Source: Candidatus Obscuribacter sp.
Lineage (GTDB): Bacteria > Cyanobacteriota > Vampirovibrionia > Obscuribacterales > Obscuribacteraceae
Direction: 5' to 3'
Assembly: GCA_016718315.1 (NCBI GenBank)
Contig: JADKDV010000001.1
Coordinates: forward strand, 1,261,472-1,325,471
DNA length: 64,000 bases
Positions within the stretch are counted from its first letter, which is position 1. Each line of letters begins with the position of its first letter. The position numbers were made by a program, and so were the translations under genes. Below the pieces are notes generated by a model. That model was not told the DNA's origin. It worked only from the letters and a program-made list of their open reading frames with translations, and ran no database searches. Below, piece after piece: positions 46,417-55,717 of this stretch.

Positions 46417-46805
46417 ATTAGCCCCATTGTCGCCATAAAGTCAAACTTCTTCATGTTGAGCTTAGAACCCACTCCTATGGGCGTTTGGGACCACAAGCAA
46501 AGATCATGAAGTGGGCAAATCGAGGCAAGAGCGAGGATTTGAGCCGATCGCATTAATTAATTGACAACCCACCGGATGTTTACAACAATCTTTTCAACTA
46601 CCTGCCAAGCACCCAGAATTAATGCAAGAATATGAACTGGTGGGCGTCTTGACTGAAGTAGGCAAAGCCCAGGCAAATGCCGACAGGGCACCACTCGATA
46701 GACAGTGAATAGAGGCAGCGCAGTATGAAGGATATAGGCTAATCAAGCCAATTGTGAGTGGCATTTAATTGTAAACACGCCCACCACTTGATAAGCCACT
46801 TTTTA
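46417..46805. other. Gene-free gap
   Basis: There are about 390 bases between two minus-strand genes. I see only very short open stretches and no terminator or clear promoter. A 30-residue stretch near 46610-46708 reads like protein but has no start or partner. Confidence 0.35.
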
Positions 46806-49800
46806 TCAGTTTTGCGGGGCGCTTTCGTCTTTTTTGAGTCCGTGCACCTGACCAATCGACTGTTTTGTGCCTGCAATTACAAGGCTGGCGCGGTCGGGCT
46901 TAAATGTCTCGCGCACAAATTTATTGAGAGACTCCAGCGTCGAGCTTTTGATACCAGCATAAAGACCGGGGAGCGGATCATCGCGTCCCTCAAGCACGAG
47001 AGATTCGAGGATACTGCGAGCAGCAAGCTGGCTATTAGACATCCAGCGTACTGGCAGAGCACCATTCATATATAGGCGCATTTCAGAGTACTCGGAGGGA
47101 GTGAGTCCCTGCCGAGAAAACTTACGCAACTCGTTTTGAATCGATTGCACCACCTGAGGCATGGCATTTGTCACCACTGGTATATCAATAGACCAGAGGT
47201 TAGCACCAGGCATAGACTCTACATCAGACGATAGATCCTCTAGAGACAGGCTGCTTTGCAGAGTGGTCTCACCCGATATCTTTTGTGCGAAGCGTGAAAA
47301 GATCGGATGACTTGTCAGTGCACAATCGCTAAGTAGAAGCAGAGCATAATCGGGTGCACCAAGGGAGGTATCAACCAGTTTGCCCAGGGTAACCATGCTG
47401 TCCTGGCGCTTCTCAATGATGATTGAGTTTTTGAGCAGTCGACGTGGATTGGGCTGTACAGTGACCTTTTTAGCCGTGCTCTGTCCGGTCCAACCATCAA
47501 AGGCATGCTCACATAGTGATGTCGCTTGCTCCAGCGAGATATCGCCAATAAAGACTATGGTACAAGCATCAGGACGTACAGCTTTTTGATGGAAGTCTTT
47601 TACGTCGATAAGCTTGAGATTACCAATAAAGCGTGCCTTATCCACTGGCTCCAGGGGATAAAAACTAGTATTGGGTGCAATCAACCCCTGTACTAGAGCA
47701 CGGTCGACTTTGGCTCTGACAGTATCCTCTGAGTGCTTAATGCGATCGATGACAGATTGCTTGGACTGTTCAAATTCGCTGTCTGTAAAGAGCGGCGCCT
47801 TTATCTGATTGCCGAGCAAATTGAGGATAGTGCCGGTATCTTTGGAGAGACAACGAGCCTGGAAGCTCAGCCACTGGGGACCAGACTCAAACTTGATCAT
47901 GGCACCGGGCACAATACCAAGATCATCTTGCATGGCAGTCATTTGACTTTTGCTGTAGCGCGTCGAACCATCACCAATAAGTCTATTGAGTAACATGGCC
48001 ACACCACGCTTACCGACAGGCTCATAAGCATCACCAGCTTTGATGGCACCGACAATCTGTACACTGGGACTGACTTTTGTCTCAAGCACAGCGACCGTGA
48101 CGCCGTTTTTGAGTGTAGTCTTTTTAATAACATTGCGCCGGGCAGCGCTAGTTGTGCTGCCAGTTGGCTGAGCTACTTCTGGCGGTGCCGCTACTGCACC
48201 ATCGCCTTGAGACAGTAACAGACGTGAGTCGTGCTTAGCGCCAGGGACTGTAAGCGAGCTATCTTTGTATGCACTGAGATTGATACCACCAAAAGGTGTC
48301 TGGTTAGCACCCTGAGCTAATTGCAGAGGCTTTGTCTGCCAGGCTGTATGACGCGGATGCTTTGTGCCCTTTTGCTTATCGTTGGATTTTGACTTATCGC
48401 TCTTGGACTTATCATTTTTAGATTTATCATTTTTGGATTTGTCGCTTTTGGACTTGTCTGATTTGTTTTTGTTATCGTCTTTGCCTTTATCGCCTGAGGA
48501 CTTGCTGGACTCAGTCTTTTTATCATCAGATTTAGACTTACTATCTTTATCGTCGCTCGGTTTATCGCCCTTGGCCTTGTTGCTGGAGCCACTATCTTTA
48601 CTAGCACTGCCTTTTGATGGTGCACTTTTGCCAGTGCCGGAAAGTATGCCAACCACACGGCTTTCGCTGGTGAGATATTTACGAGCTACGCGCTGCACAT
48701 CACTAGCTGACACTGTACGCAGTTTTACAAACCATGTATAAGCAGACTGCCAATTTTCGAGGCAGTCAAAAAAGCCCAGCTGAAATGCATTGTGATATGG
48801 ACCATCACGCTCACTGAGCAATTGCAACTCAGTATGATTGCGCGCCCGGCGCAGCTCACTGTCGGCGACAGGCGCATTTTTGAGTTGCTCTACCAGTTGA
48901 TCAAAACTCTCAAGAGTCCTGGTCGCGCCCACACCCGGTTGGGCATTGAGATTGACCACAAAAAGTCCAGGATCTTTTTTGACTTCATAGGTAGCGCGCG
49001 CTTGAGTACAAATTTTGGCGTCAACCAGTTGGCTCTTTAGTCTGCCACCAACACCAGAGACCATAATTTTTTCGAGTACCGCTAGAGCTACGGCATCATT
49101 GTCGGTAAAAGCTGGGGCGTGATAAGCCAGGGAGAGCACGTCGGCAGCACCGCCATACTTAAGATAGACGCGCTTCTCGGCACGCTGGGCAGGCTCAACC
49201 ACCCTGAGCGGGCGAGGCAACTCACCAGCAGCAATACCAGCAAAATGTTTGCGCACACTGGCTAACGCGGCGGTGGCATCAATATCACCGACAATCACAA
49301 GAGTGGCGTTACCAGGCTGATAGTACTCTTTATAGTGACGCTTCACATCATCAAGTGTAAGCTTTTGCACATCAGTGGACCAGCCAATGGTGGGGTTTTT
49401 GTATGGGTGCCGCTGAAAAGCCGCTGAACGTACTTCTTTGACCAGCAAATTAGCCTGATCCTTAGCTTCCAGCTCAAGCTCTTTTTCGATGCGTTTGATT
49501 TCCGCCGCTACTTCTTCCTGACTAAAGTTAGCTAGCCTCATACGATCGGCTTCTATCTTTAGCGCCAAGTCTAGCTTGGTAGGCGCCATAGTCTCAAAAT
49601 AGACTGTAAAATCGTCGCTGGTAAATCCGTTAAACATACCGCCATTGCGAGCGATAATGGCGCCTATTTCACCTTTGCGATACTTACCGACCCGGTCAAA
49701 GAGTAAATGCTCCACCAGGTGACTGAGCCCGCTTTCGCCCAAATTTTCGTTGCGAGATCCAACACGGTAAAAAACCATACTCGAAAAAACTGGAAAAGAA

Positions 49801-49979
49801 TGCTCTTCCAGAATCAAAACCTTAAGACCATTGGGCAAAATCGCTTCCTGGATATTGCCCTCGCCCTTTGACATAGTCTCGGCATATGCTCGGGTCATTG
49901 CTATGGGAGTTATTGAGACAGACAAAAGCTGTAAGCTGAGAAAAACTCCAAGAGCTTTGACGAACAACTTAGAGACCAC
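46806..49979 (-). CDS. Secreted M16-family zinc peptidase with two M16 units
   Basis: The product is 1057 aa from GTG 49979, with AGG 8 bases upstream. A signal peptide (about 1-34) is followed by an M16 unit with the inverted zinc motif HLVEHLLF near residue 87 and the downstream Glu helix EEVAAEIKRIEKELELEAKD. The second half (about 630-1050) is another M16-like unit without HxxEH: the corresponding segment is VAMLLNRLIGDG, so it is probably the inactive partner. The two halves are joined by a Lys/Ser/Asp linker (about 450-545) with short KSDKSKND repeats. Two-unit M16 enzymes close as a chamber around unfolded peptides. It probably acts in the periplasm. Confidence 0.88.
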   Translation of the reverse strand: MVSKLFVKALGVFLSLQLLSVSITPIAMTRAYAETMSKGEGNIQEAILPNGLKVLILEEHSFPVFSSMVFYRVGSRNENLGESGLSHLVEHLLFDRVGKYRKGEIGAIIARNGGMFNGFTSDDFTVYFETMAPTKLDLALKIEADRMRLANFSQEEVAAEIKRIEKELELEAKDQANLLVKEVRSAAFQRHPYKNPTIGWSTDVQKLTLDDVKRHYKEYYQPGNATLVIVGDIDATAALASVRKHFAGIAAGELPRPLRVVEPAQRAEKRVYLKYGGAADVLSLAYHAPAFTDNDAVALAVLEKIMVSGVGGRLKSQLVDAKICTQARATYEVKKDPGLFVVNLNAQPGVGATRTLESFDQLVEQLKNAPVADSELRRARNHTELQLLSERDGPYHNAFQLGFFDCLENWQSAYTWFVKLRTVSASDVQRVARKYLTSESRVVGILSGTGKSAPSKGSASKDSGSSNKAKGDKPSDDKDSKSKSDDKKTESSKSSGDKGKDDNKNKSDKSKSDKSKNDKSKNDKSKSDKSKSNDKQKGTKHPRHTAWQTKPLQLAQGANQTPFGGINLSAYKDSSLTVPGAKHDSRLLLSQGDGAVAAPPEVAQPTGSTTSAARRNVIKKTTLKNGVTVAVLETKVSPSVQIVGAIKAGDAYEPVGKRGVAMLLNRLIGDGSTRYSKSQMTAMQDDLGIVPGAMIKFESGPQWLSFQARCLSKDTGTILNLLGNQIKAPLFTDSEFEQSKQSVIDRIKHSEDTVRAKVDRALVQGLIAPNTSFYPLEPVDKARFIGNLKLIDVKDFHQKAVRPDACTIVFIGDISLEQATSLCEHAFDGWTGQSTAKKVTVQPNPRRLLKNSIIIEKRQDSMVTLGKLVDTSLGAPDYALLLLSDCALTSHPIFSRFAQKISGETTLQSSLSLEDLSSDVESMPGANLWSIDIPVVTNAMPQVVQSIQNELRKFSRQGLTPSEYSEMRLYMNGALPVRWMSNSQLAARSILESLVLEGRDDPLPGLYAGIKSSTLESLNKFVRETFKPDRASLVIAGTKQSIGQVHGLKKDESAPQN

Positions 49980-50132
49980 GATTTACCTATCTTTCCGGGA
50001 ATTTAGCCTGGGTACAGCTGGCAAAAGTACCACAGAGTCTATTAACTCTCATGAGGAAGTACTCAAAAGTTGGACTGCTATGTCACCCTTATTGATAAAC
50101 TTCTCAATAAGGATAGATATTAAGGAGTACTT

Positions 50133-52248
50133 GTGGCGCCTCTGGGAAGCCAAAACAAGCCATTGTCAGATACTGCTCAGGCTCGCCCCGGGCAGGCAGA
50201 GCATGGCGCCCCAAAAGATGAGCATGGTTTAAGACAAATTGTGCTTGTGGGCAATCCCAACGTAGGCAAGTCAGTAATTTTTAACGCACTGACTGGTGCC
50301 AATGCCGACGTATCCAACTATCCCGGCACGACCATTGACATCGCCCGCGGTCACCTGGGAGCAGATGCACTCTCGGATACACCTGGGGTCTATGGTGTCT
50401 CCAGTTTTAACGACGAAGAACGCACTGCCCGCAAAATGATCATTGCGGCAGACATCGTCATCAATGTGGTCTCAGCTCTAACTCTAGAGCGTGATCTGTT
50501 TTTGACCCTACAACTCCTGGAGATGGGCAAACGCACATTGCTGGTAATCAATCAGTGGGACGAGGCCCAAAACAGGGGCATAATAATCGACACCGAGGCC
50601 ATCGCTAATGAGCTAGGCATCAAAGTATTGACGTGTGTGGCAGTGCAAAAAAAGGGCATCAAAGCAATTGAAGAATCAATTGAAGATGCCTGCCTAAGCC
50701 ACCTTGAAACAGAAACATTGCAGCAAATAAAAGTCCTGACTAAAGACCAGGACGGCACCGAAATACTGACTCAAGCCGAAGCTCTGCTATTAGCTGAAGG
50801 CGATCTAACCACCGCCGAAAATGTGCAGAACCGCAATATCAATCTGACTGAAAAACTATCTGGTATCAGTCGTCCAGAAATTTATGCAAGACGCAGACAA
50901 CTTGTAAATGACCTAACCAACAAGTATGTCAAACGTACAAAAGGCACCCAGGCGCTCTCAACATCGCTAGGTCGCTTGCTCTTGCACCCAGTATGGGGCA
51001 GTTTGATTAGTTTTGCCGTTTGTTATTTGATCTTCTACCAGATGCTTGGTGTTTGGATTGCCGGCAATCTGGTAGATATAACAGAAAAACAAACCATGAA
51101 AGTCTACTACGAGCCCTTTGTGCGCAGACTGGCTGCTAATGTTTTTCCTGATACGATAACAATCAAAGACAAACAATTTGCTTTTGCCCAAGGTACTCTG
51201 GCTGAGCCAACCAAAGCAAAAGAGCTGGACGAAGCAATAAAGACGGTCAAAAGGCGATGAGATTGAGTTTGATTTTTGGTCTTTTAGAACACCAATGGCT
51301 TATCTGGGCAATATCATAGTCGGCGAGTATGGTCTTGCCACTTTGACTGTGACTTATCTGCTCGGTCTGCTTATGCCGCTAGTAATAGGCTTTTACCTCG
51401 GTCTCTCACTCATGGAAGACTCAGGCTATTTGCCACGACTGGCGGTGCTGGTAGATCGCATGATGAATAAAATTGGGCTCAATGGCAGAGCAATTATCCC
51501 GCTAATACTCGGGCTAGGCTGTGTCACCATGGCCACCATCACAACAAGACTATTAACTAGCAAAAGAGAAAAAATAATAGCCACAGCATTGCTTGGTGTC
51601 GCAATACCCTGCTCAGCACAGCTCGGTGTGGTATCAGGGACACTGGCCAGAGCTGGTGGTGCAGCAGCTTGGGCAGTCTATCTCACCATGGTGGTGGGCA
51701 TCCTCGCTGTCACGGGATTGCTACTAAATATGGTGCTACCAGGCAAGTCTACTGGTCTCATGATTGACTTGCCACCAATGAGACTGCCACGTCTGGATAA
51801 TGTGCTCTCCAAGACTTGGAAAAAATCCTGGAACTTTTTGGTCGATGCCACACCGATGTTTTTCTTAGCAGGTTTTGTCGTCAGCCTGGCCCAGATGTTT
51901 GGCATCCTCGATATGTTTATCAAAGTCTTGCAACCTATTGTGGTGCACTGGCTCAATCTCCCGGCCGATCCGCGCATACCAACGACTTTTATCCTCGGTA
52001 TAGTACGTCGCGATTTTGCCTCATTTGGTCTGACCGAAGTCCCACTGACTCCAGTCCAGGCAGTCACTGCCATGATTGTAATTACGCTATTTGTGCCCTG
52101 CATTGCCACTGTTGGCGTGATGATCAAAGAGCGCGGACCAAAGATTGCCCTCTCCATCTGGGTGGGCTCCTGGCTAGCAGCCTTTGCCATTGGCGGCGTC
52201 ACAGCCAGGGTGCTGCCTTTTATCTTTGGGGCCCTGGGCGTCAGATAG
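50133..52248 (+). pseudogene. feoB: Ferrous iron transporter FeoB, split by a one-base shift
   Basis: FeoB is an inner-membrane Fe(II) transporter with a cytoplasmic G domain. The first frame (GTG 50133, AAGGAG upstream) encodes the G domain: GNPNVGKS (G1), PGTTIDI (G2), DTPG (G3) and NQWD (G4). It continues into the first TM segment and stops at TGA 51258. Removing one A from the A4 run at 51249-51252 joins it without a gap to the next frame, VKGDEIEFDFWSFRTPMAYL, which carries the remaining TM segments and ends at 52248. The second part alone has an ATG at 51295 but no G domain. The conserved quality of both parts suggests a very recent lesion or a sequence error. No feoA is adjacent. Confidence 0.85.
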
Positions 52249-52334
52249 ATAGTTACAAAATATTGGAAAATTTTTCCACTCTTCTGACATAAGCCAGGGC
52301 TGTGTTAGTATAGGCAACACCCTCAAATGGTTAT

Positions 52335-52411
52335 GGCAGGCGTCGCCAAGTGGTTAAGGCTCCGGTTTGTGGTACCGGCATACGGGGGTTCAACTCCCCT
52401 CGTCTGCCCCA
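52335..52411 (+). tRNA. tRNA-His (GTG), CCA encoded
   Basis: The cloverleaf is complete: D arm GCCAAGTGGTTAAGGC, anticodon stem CCGGT/ACCGG around TTGTGGT (anticodon GTG), T arm GGGGG-TTCAACT-CCCCT. The extra G at -1 (52335) pairs with C73, which is the identity mark of bacterial tRNA-His. CCA is encoded at 52409-52411. The 3' end is the attachment site of the element that follows and is left intact. Confidence 0.95.
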
Positions 52412-52414
52412 TAT
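52395..52414 (+). repeat. Left attachment site (att core, in tRNA-His)
   Basis: Twenty bases covering the T-arm 3' strand, acceptor 3' strand, CCA and AT. It is identical to 60802-60821. Flanking bases differ (CAAC before and CCTT after here; CAGAA before and TCAG after at the other copy). Confidence 0.9.
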
Positions 52415-52461
52415 CCTTTGAATAGCCAACCCTGTTGGACATTCAACAATCAACAAAACAG

Positions 52462-52485
52462 AATCCCGGGAAACATCCCGGGATT
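52462..52485. terminator. Bidirectional hairpin terminator between tRNA-His and integrase
   Basis: A 10-bp perfect stem AATCCCGGGA (52462-52471), loop AACA and its complement (52476-52485), followed by a T-rich tail on either strand. It probably ends both the tRNA-His transcript and the convergent integrase transcript. The core recurs at 60662-60684 near the other end of the element. Confidence 0.7.
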
Positions 52486-52493
52486 TGTTGCTT

Positions 52494-53525
52494 TTAGGTG
52501 CTAGATGATGCAACTAATTGCCTTGGCTTTGAAACCTCAAAACTATCTCTAAGCTTCTGCTCATACTGGTTAGTGGCAGCATCAATCCAGCCAGCGTAAT
52601 GACGGATCAAAGTATCGATTGTCGAGTGACCAATGATCTTGGCAATATATGGGATTGGTAGATTCTCAATGATGCAGCGAGTGACAAAGGTATGTCTGAG
52701 CTGATAGCTCGGGCGGTGGCGTAAGCCAGCCTTCTTAAGTGCACGTTTCCATACTTCATCCATGTGCTTGTCGATTGGCTTGCCATTGCGATTAGTGAAT
52801 AGATAATCGTCAAGACTCACTACCCTGGATTGTTTGAGCAGCAGTAGCTCATTCTCAATCTGAGGCATCATTGGTATTACCCTGTCGCCTGAGGCTGTCT
52901 TGGGCAATCCCTCATGCCCTCTGACTCTACCCTTGGTGATACTGATCTTCTTTGATCTCCAGTCGATATCAGACCAGCGCAATGCCTGCATCTCGTTTGG
53001 TCTGGCACCAGTATATGCAAGCGCGGTGAAGAAAGCCCGGTAATGTGGAGTTACGCAAGATAGTGCAAGACTAAGCTCCTCATCAGTGAGCGGATCAATT
53101 TTAGTCTTAGGCTCTTGCAATCTACGCACTGACTCTGACGGGTTGCGATCTATACGACCGGCTCTTTTTTCTTGCTCCAGTATGCTCCTCATGAGCTGCA
53201 TCACTGTATTGATTCGACTCTGAGACAAAGGCTTACCAGCAGCGGTCAAATGATTACCAAGCTCAATCTGAAACTTACGCAATTTTGAATCAGTAATGTC
53301 TTTAAGAGTCTGCTTACCAAAGGTAGGCAGCAGGTGACTAGAGAGGATGTGCGTGTATGCACTGATGGATGACTTCTTATAGTCTGCTCTCTCATCCATG
53401 TAGTCTTGAGCAGCATCAGCAAAAGTGCGCGGTCGCTCAGCTCGTTTAAACTTATCGAAACCAAGCCAGCCCTGAGAGCTATTTTTAGCAGCTTTGATCT
53501 CTCGCTTTACCTGAGCCAATGCCAA
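52494..53525 (-). CDS. int: Tyrosine recombinase (integrase), N-terminus lost by a one-base shift
   Basis: The product is 343 aa from TTG 53525. It has an N-terminal SAM-like core-binding domain (about 30-130) and a C-terminal catalytic domain with TGARPNEMQALRW (first Arg), a Lys in the beta hairpin, LRHTFVTRC (His and Arg) and GHSTIDTLIRHYAGW with the nucleophile Tyr near 320. All catalytic residues seem present. The frame upstream of 53525 stays open and reads AYISTKKTGNYYIRVEHYGR, a typical arm-binding N-terminus, but has no start. An ATG overlapping the preceding stop (TAATG at 53633-53629) would fit if GGG at 53629-53627 were GG. So about 37 N-terminal residues are now out of frame. Confidence 0.9.
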   Translation of the reverse strand: MALAQVKREIKAAKNSSQGWLGFDKFKRAERPRTFADAAQDYMDERADYKKSSISAYTHILSSHLLPTFGKQTLKDITDSKLRKFQIELGNHLTAAGKPLSQSRINTVMQLMRSILEQEKRAGRIDRNPSESVRRLQEPKTKIDPLTDEELSLALSCVTPHYRAFFTALAYTGARPNEMQALRWSDIDWRSKKISITKGRVRGHEGLPKTASGDRVIPMMPQIENELLLLKQSRVVSLDDYLFTNRNGKPIDKHMDEVWKRALKKAGLRHRPSYQLRHTFVTRCIIENLPIPYIAKIIGHSTIDTLIRHYAGWIDAATNQYEQKLRDSFEVSKPRQLVASSST

Positions 53526-53630
53526 CTCAGCAGAGCGCTTATCCGGTCCTATTACCTTTTCATGATCTCGCCCGTAGTGCTCAACCCGTATGTAATAGTT
53601 GCCTGTTTTTTTTGTTGAGATGTACGCCCA

Positions 53631-54518
53631 TTACATTTTGTCCTCTTTTGATTTCTTCTCTCTATACACCTTATAACGGGGGCAATCCGCGCAAGTTTTG
53701 GCCTGCTTTGAGCGCAAGTTTGGCTTGCCACATCGAGGGCAATACCGTATTAGTTTTCGTTGCCCTAGCGCACGTCGAAACAATTCCATGACCATTAAAT
53801 TCCATGGACAATCAAGACTTATACCTTCCCTTAAAACGAAATCCGATTTGCCTGATGGTTTCCAAACTAAAGTGGGATGGATGTTAGACAAACTAACATC
53901 AAGCAAAGCCTTTAAAGTCTTTCGAATAACTAGCTTTGACCAAAACGCAGATTTACTGCACCATTCATCATGGCTAATCTCAAAGGCACTATCAATACGT
54001 ATGACTGGAACAAGCTCAGGAAATCCATCAGGCTGGAAGTACTTTAAACTCTCCCCAAAACTTGACAGCTCAAATCTGATTACTGATTTGGCTTTGCTAG
54101 CCGTTTCATACCGCTTCCAAAAACCTAAAACGAGCTTCTCACCATCATCCAAAGTATTGCTCCTTCTTTTAAGTGCTTGCGCGTAGATGGCGGAAAAAGC
54201 AATCCAAAAATCTGTCGAAGGTCTTATTTTTTTTAGATACTTGATTAAAGGCTCAGATTGACTAAGGTTATACAGCGCAGCCATACAGGCATCGGTAGGC
54301 ATAACAATTGAATGATTCACGTACATGTCTAGAGAAGCAGCTTCATCATTGGATAGATCTATCAGAAGCTGAATCGCTCTGCAAGTTGCGGCCAAAGAAA
54401 TCATATCCTCGACGCTCAAGTCACCAAAAGACTGTGTAAGCCTAACCGGTAACCCGAATAATTCTAAAAAACGCAATACAAGATACCTCATCCTCACACC
54501 AAGAAATTTTTCCAACAT
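53631..54518 (-). CDS. Zinc-ribbon protein of the element, likely 5'-frameshifted
   Basis: The open frame gives 295 aa from ATG 54518. It is mainly alpha-helical, with a C-terminal four-cysteine ribbon (YCPRCGKPNLRSKQAKTCADCP) and a basic tail. The frame stays open upstream into FEDCKAWRNEHGRYLKCAPS. With one extra base in the run at 54629-54632 this joins MPKVRPRQVLPDFEAF from ATG 54676. The original protein was therefore probably about 348 aa. It ends in TAATG overlapping the original integrase start, so the two were one operon. I do not recognise the family. Zinc-ribbon proteins of this shape are common cargo or regulators in integrated elements. A defence or regulatory role is only a guess. 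Confidence 0.55.
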   Translation of the reverse strand: MLEKFLGVRMRYLVLRFLELFGLPVRLTQSFGDLSVEDMISLAATCRAIQLLIDLSNDEAASLDMYVNHSIVMPTDACMAALYNLSQSEPLIKYLKKIRPSTDFWIAFSAIYAQALKRRSNTLDDGEKLVLGFWKRYETASKAKSVIRFELSSFGESLKYFQPDGFPELVPVIRIDSAFEISHDEWCSKSAFWSKLVIRKTLKALLDVSLSNIHPTLVWKPSGKSDFVLREGISLDCPWNLMVMELFRRALGQRKLIRYCPRCGKPNLRSKQAKTCADCPRYKVYREKKSKEDKM

Positions 54519-54791
54519 ATCAGTGCTCAGACTCTCCTCAAGCTTGTAAAACTTGTTGCTCGGAGCGCATTTTAAATAACGTCCATGTTCGTTGCGCCAA
54601 GCCTTGCAATCCTCAAAATAAGACCAATAAAAGCCTCAAAATCCGGCAACACTTGACGGGGTCTTACTTTCGGCATTACTTGCTACACTTCCGCTACGGT
54701 TGTTATCGAATAGACTGCTATACCCGCATTATATTACCTCTCGTTGCAACTGACTACCTGCGACACGAGACATACAATCGGAGTTTTAGAC

Positions 54792-55025
54792 ATGACAAAT
54801 GAGTATAGTAGCGAGACTAATAAATCAGATAAGCCTTTAGTTACCGATGTTGCTGGCTTCGCTTCTGCTGTCGACATCTCCAAGCGCACAGCTTGGTCGA
54901 TCATTCATAAGCGTCAAATACCACACATTCGCATCGGTCGCAGCGTAAAGATTACCCTGACTGCGATTGACGATTTCTTACAGAAACGGACCATTGCCTC
55001 CTTTGAATCGGGGAGGGAAAGCTAA
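54792..55025 (+). CDS. Excisionase-like MerR-type helix-turn-helix protein
   Basis: The product is 77 aa from ATG 54792, with GGAG upstream, which is preferred over the longer frame from TTG 54744. Residues about 20-70 form the winged HTH typical of small excisionase/DNA-binding proteins: DVAGFASAVDISKRTAWSII, then HKRQIPHIRIGRSVKI, then AIDDFLQKR. In tRNA-integrated elements such proteins direct integrase toward excision or repress early genes. It is the first gene of a rightward operon whose members overlap by TAATG. It faces the integrase operon across a 115-base control region. Confidence 0.75.
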   Translation: MTNEYSSETNKSDKPLVTDVAGFASAVDISKRTAWSIIHKRQIPHIRIGRSVKITLTAIDDFLQKRTIASFESGRES

Positions 55026-55216
55026 TGCACTCAATTTTTGAGGCTCGTCAAGCCATTGAGGATTACGAGATATTGGCCGGTCACGCTCTCGATGCCGTCG
55101 AAAGCTACGGGCGACCTGGCGCAGACCAAAAACTCAACACCGCCAAAACATTTTTGAACGAACTACTAGAAAGACTCGCTATGCAAGCGATTCGCCTCTC
55201 CGAAGGACTAGATTAA
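55025..55216 (+). CDS. Tiny helical protein of the element
   Basis: The product is 63 aa; its ATG overlaps the stop of the excisionase-like gene (TAATG). It is fully helical and acidic (FEARQAIEDYEILAGHALDA, then LNELLERLAMQAIRLSEGL). No motif recognised. Tight coupling supports that it is translated. Confidence 0.6.
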   Translation: MHSIFEARQAIEDYEILAGHALDAVESYGRPGADQKLNTAKTFLNELLERLAMQAIRLSEGLD

Positions 55217-55410
55217 TGAGGCAAGAACTTCTTTCTCCCCTTATGGACTTAATGTGGAAATCGCGAGGACGATTCCAAGACTATGTGCGCGAGCAAATCA
55301 AGCACGCTATTGAGGCTGAGCAATACAGCCAGCAAATAGAGAACTTGCTTAGACTTACCAGCGCATTGCGTGCTGGTGGACACATCCCCGAGGATCTGAA
55401 TAATGAATAA
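55216..55410 (+). CDS. Tiny helical protein of the element
   Basis: The product is 64 aa; its ATG overlaps the previous stop (TAATG). It is a charged helix (WKSRGRFQDYVREQIKHAIE, then QIENLLRLTSALRAGG). Not recognised. It overlaps the next gene by 8 bases. Confidence 0.6.
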   Translation: MRQELLSPLMDLMWKSRGRFQDYVREQIKHAIEAEQYSQQIENLLRLTSALRAGGHIPEDLNNE

Positions 55411-55717
55411 TTACATTCATCTTGGCGCAATTGCTGCTATATCCGGCGTCAGAGAGTCGCACCTGCTTCGATATCCCGCACTAAAAGCAAAGCAACTCAA
55501 TGACATCAATGGACAGCTAATCGTCCCGTCAGATTTAGCCGTTGAATTGCTTTGCCAGGTAAAGACCAAAACTGTTGCAGCTGCAATAGTGAAGGATTAT
55601 CTTGTCGCATTGCTGGCTGACTTCGACCGTTTCAGCGACGACCTGGAGCTACTAGCCGATGGTTTCGAGGATTTGTCAAAAGTCGTAAAAGCATTTACAC
55701 AAGAGTCAGACAAATGA
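55403..55717 (+). CDS. Small element protein, possible HTH at the N-terminus
   Basis: The product is 104 aa. Residues 1-50 (HLGAIAAISGVRESHLLRYP, then INGQLIVPSDLAVELL) look like a degenerate MerR/excisionase-type DNA-binding unit. The remainder is a long helix. The ATG at 55403 overlaps the upstream gene by 8 bases and its stop overlaps the primase ATG, so it belongs to the same operon. Confidence 0.55.
   Translation: MNNYIHLGAIAAISGVRESHLLRYPALKAKQLNDINGQLIVPSDLAVELLCQVKTKTVAAAIVKDYLVALLADFDRFSDDLELLADGFEDLSKVVKAFTQESDK

Noticed and set aside
46610..46708. Protein-like stretch of about 30 residues between the LysM and M16 genes
   Set aside because: No start with ribosome binding site, no family, too short to support.
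51258..51260. TGA in feoB as a selenocysteine codon, given selA in the window
   Set aside because: More TGA codons follow at once in that frame, and the conserved protein resumes in another frame.
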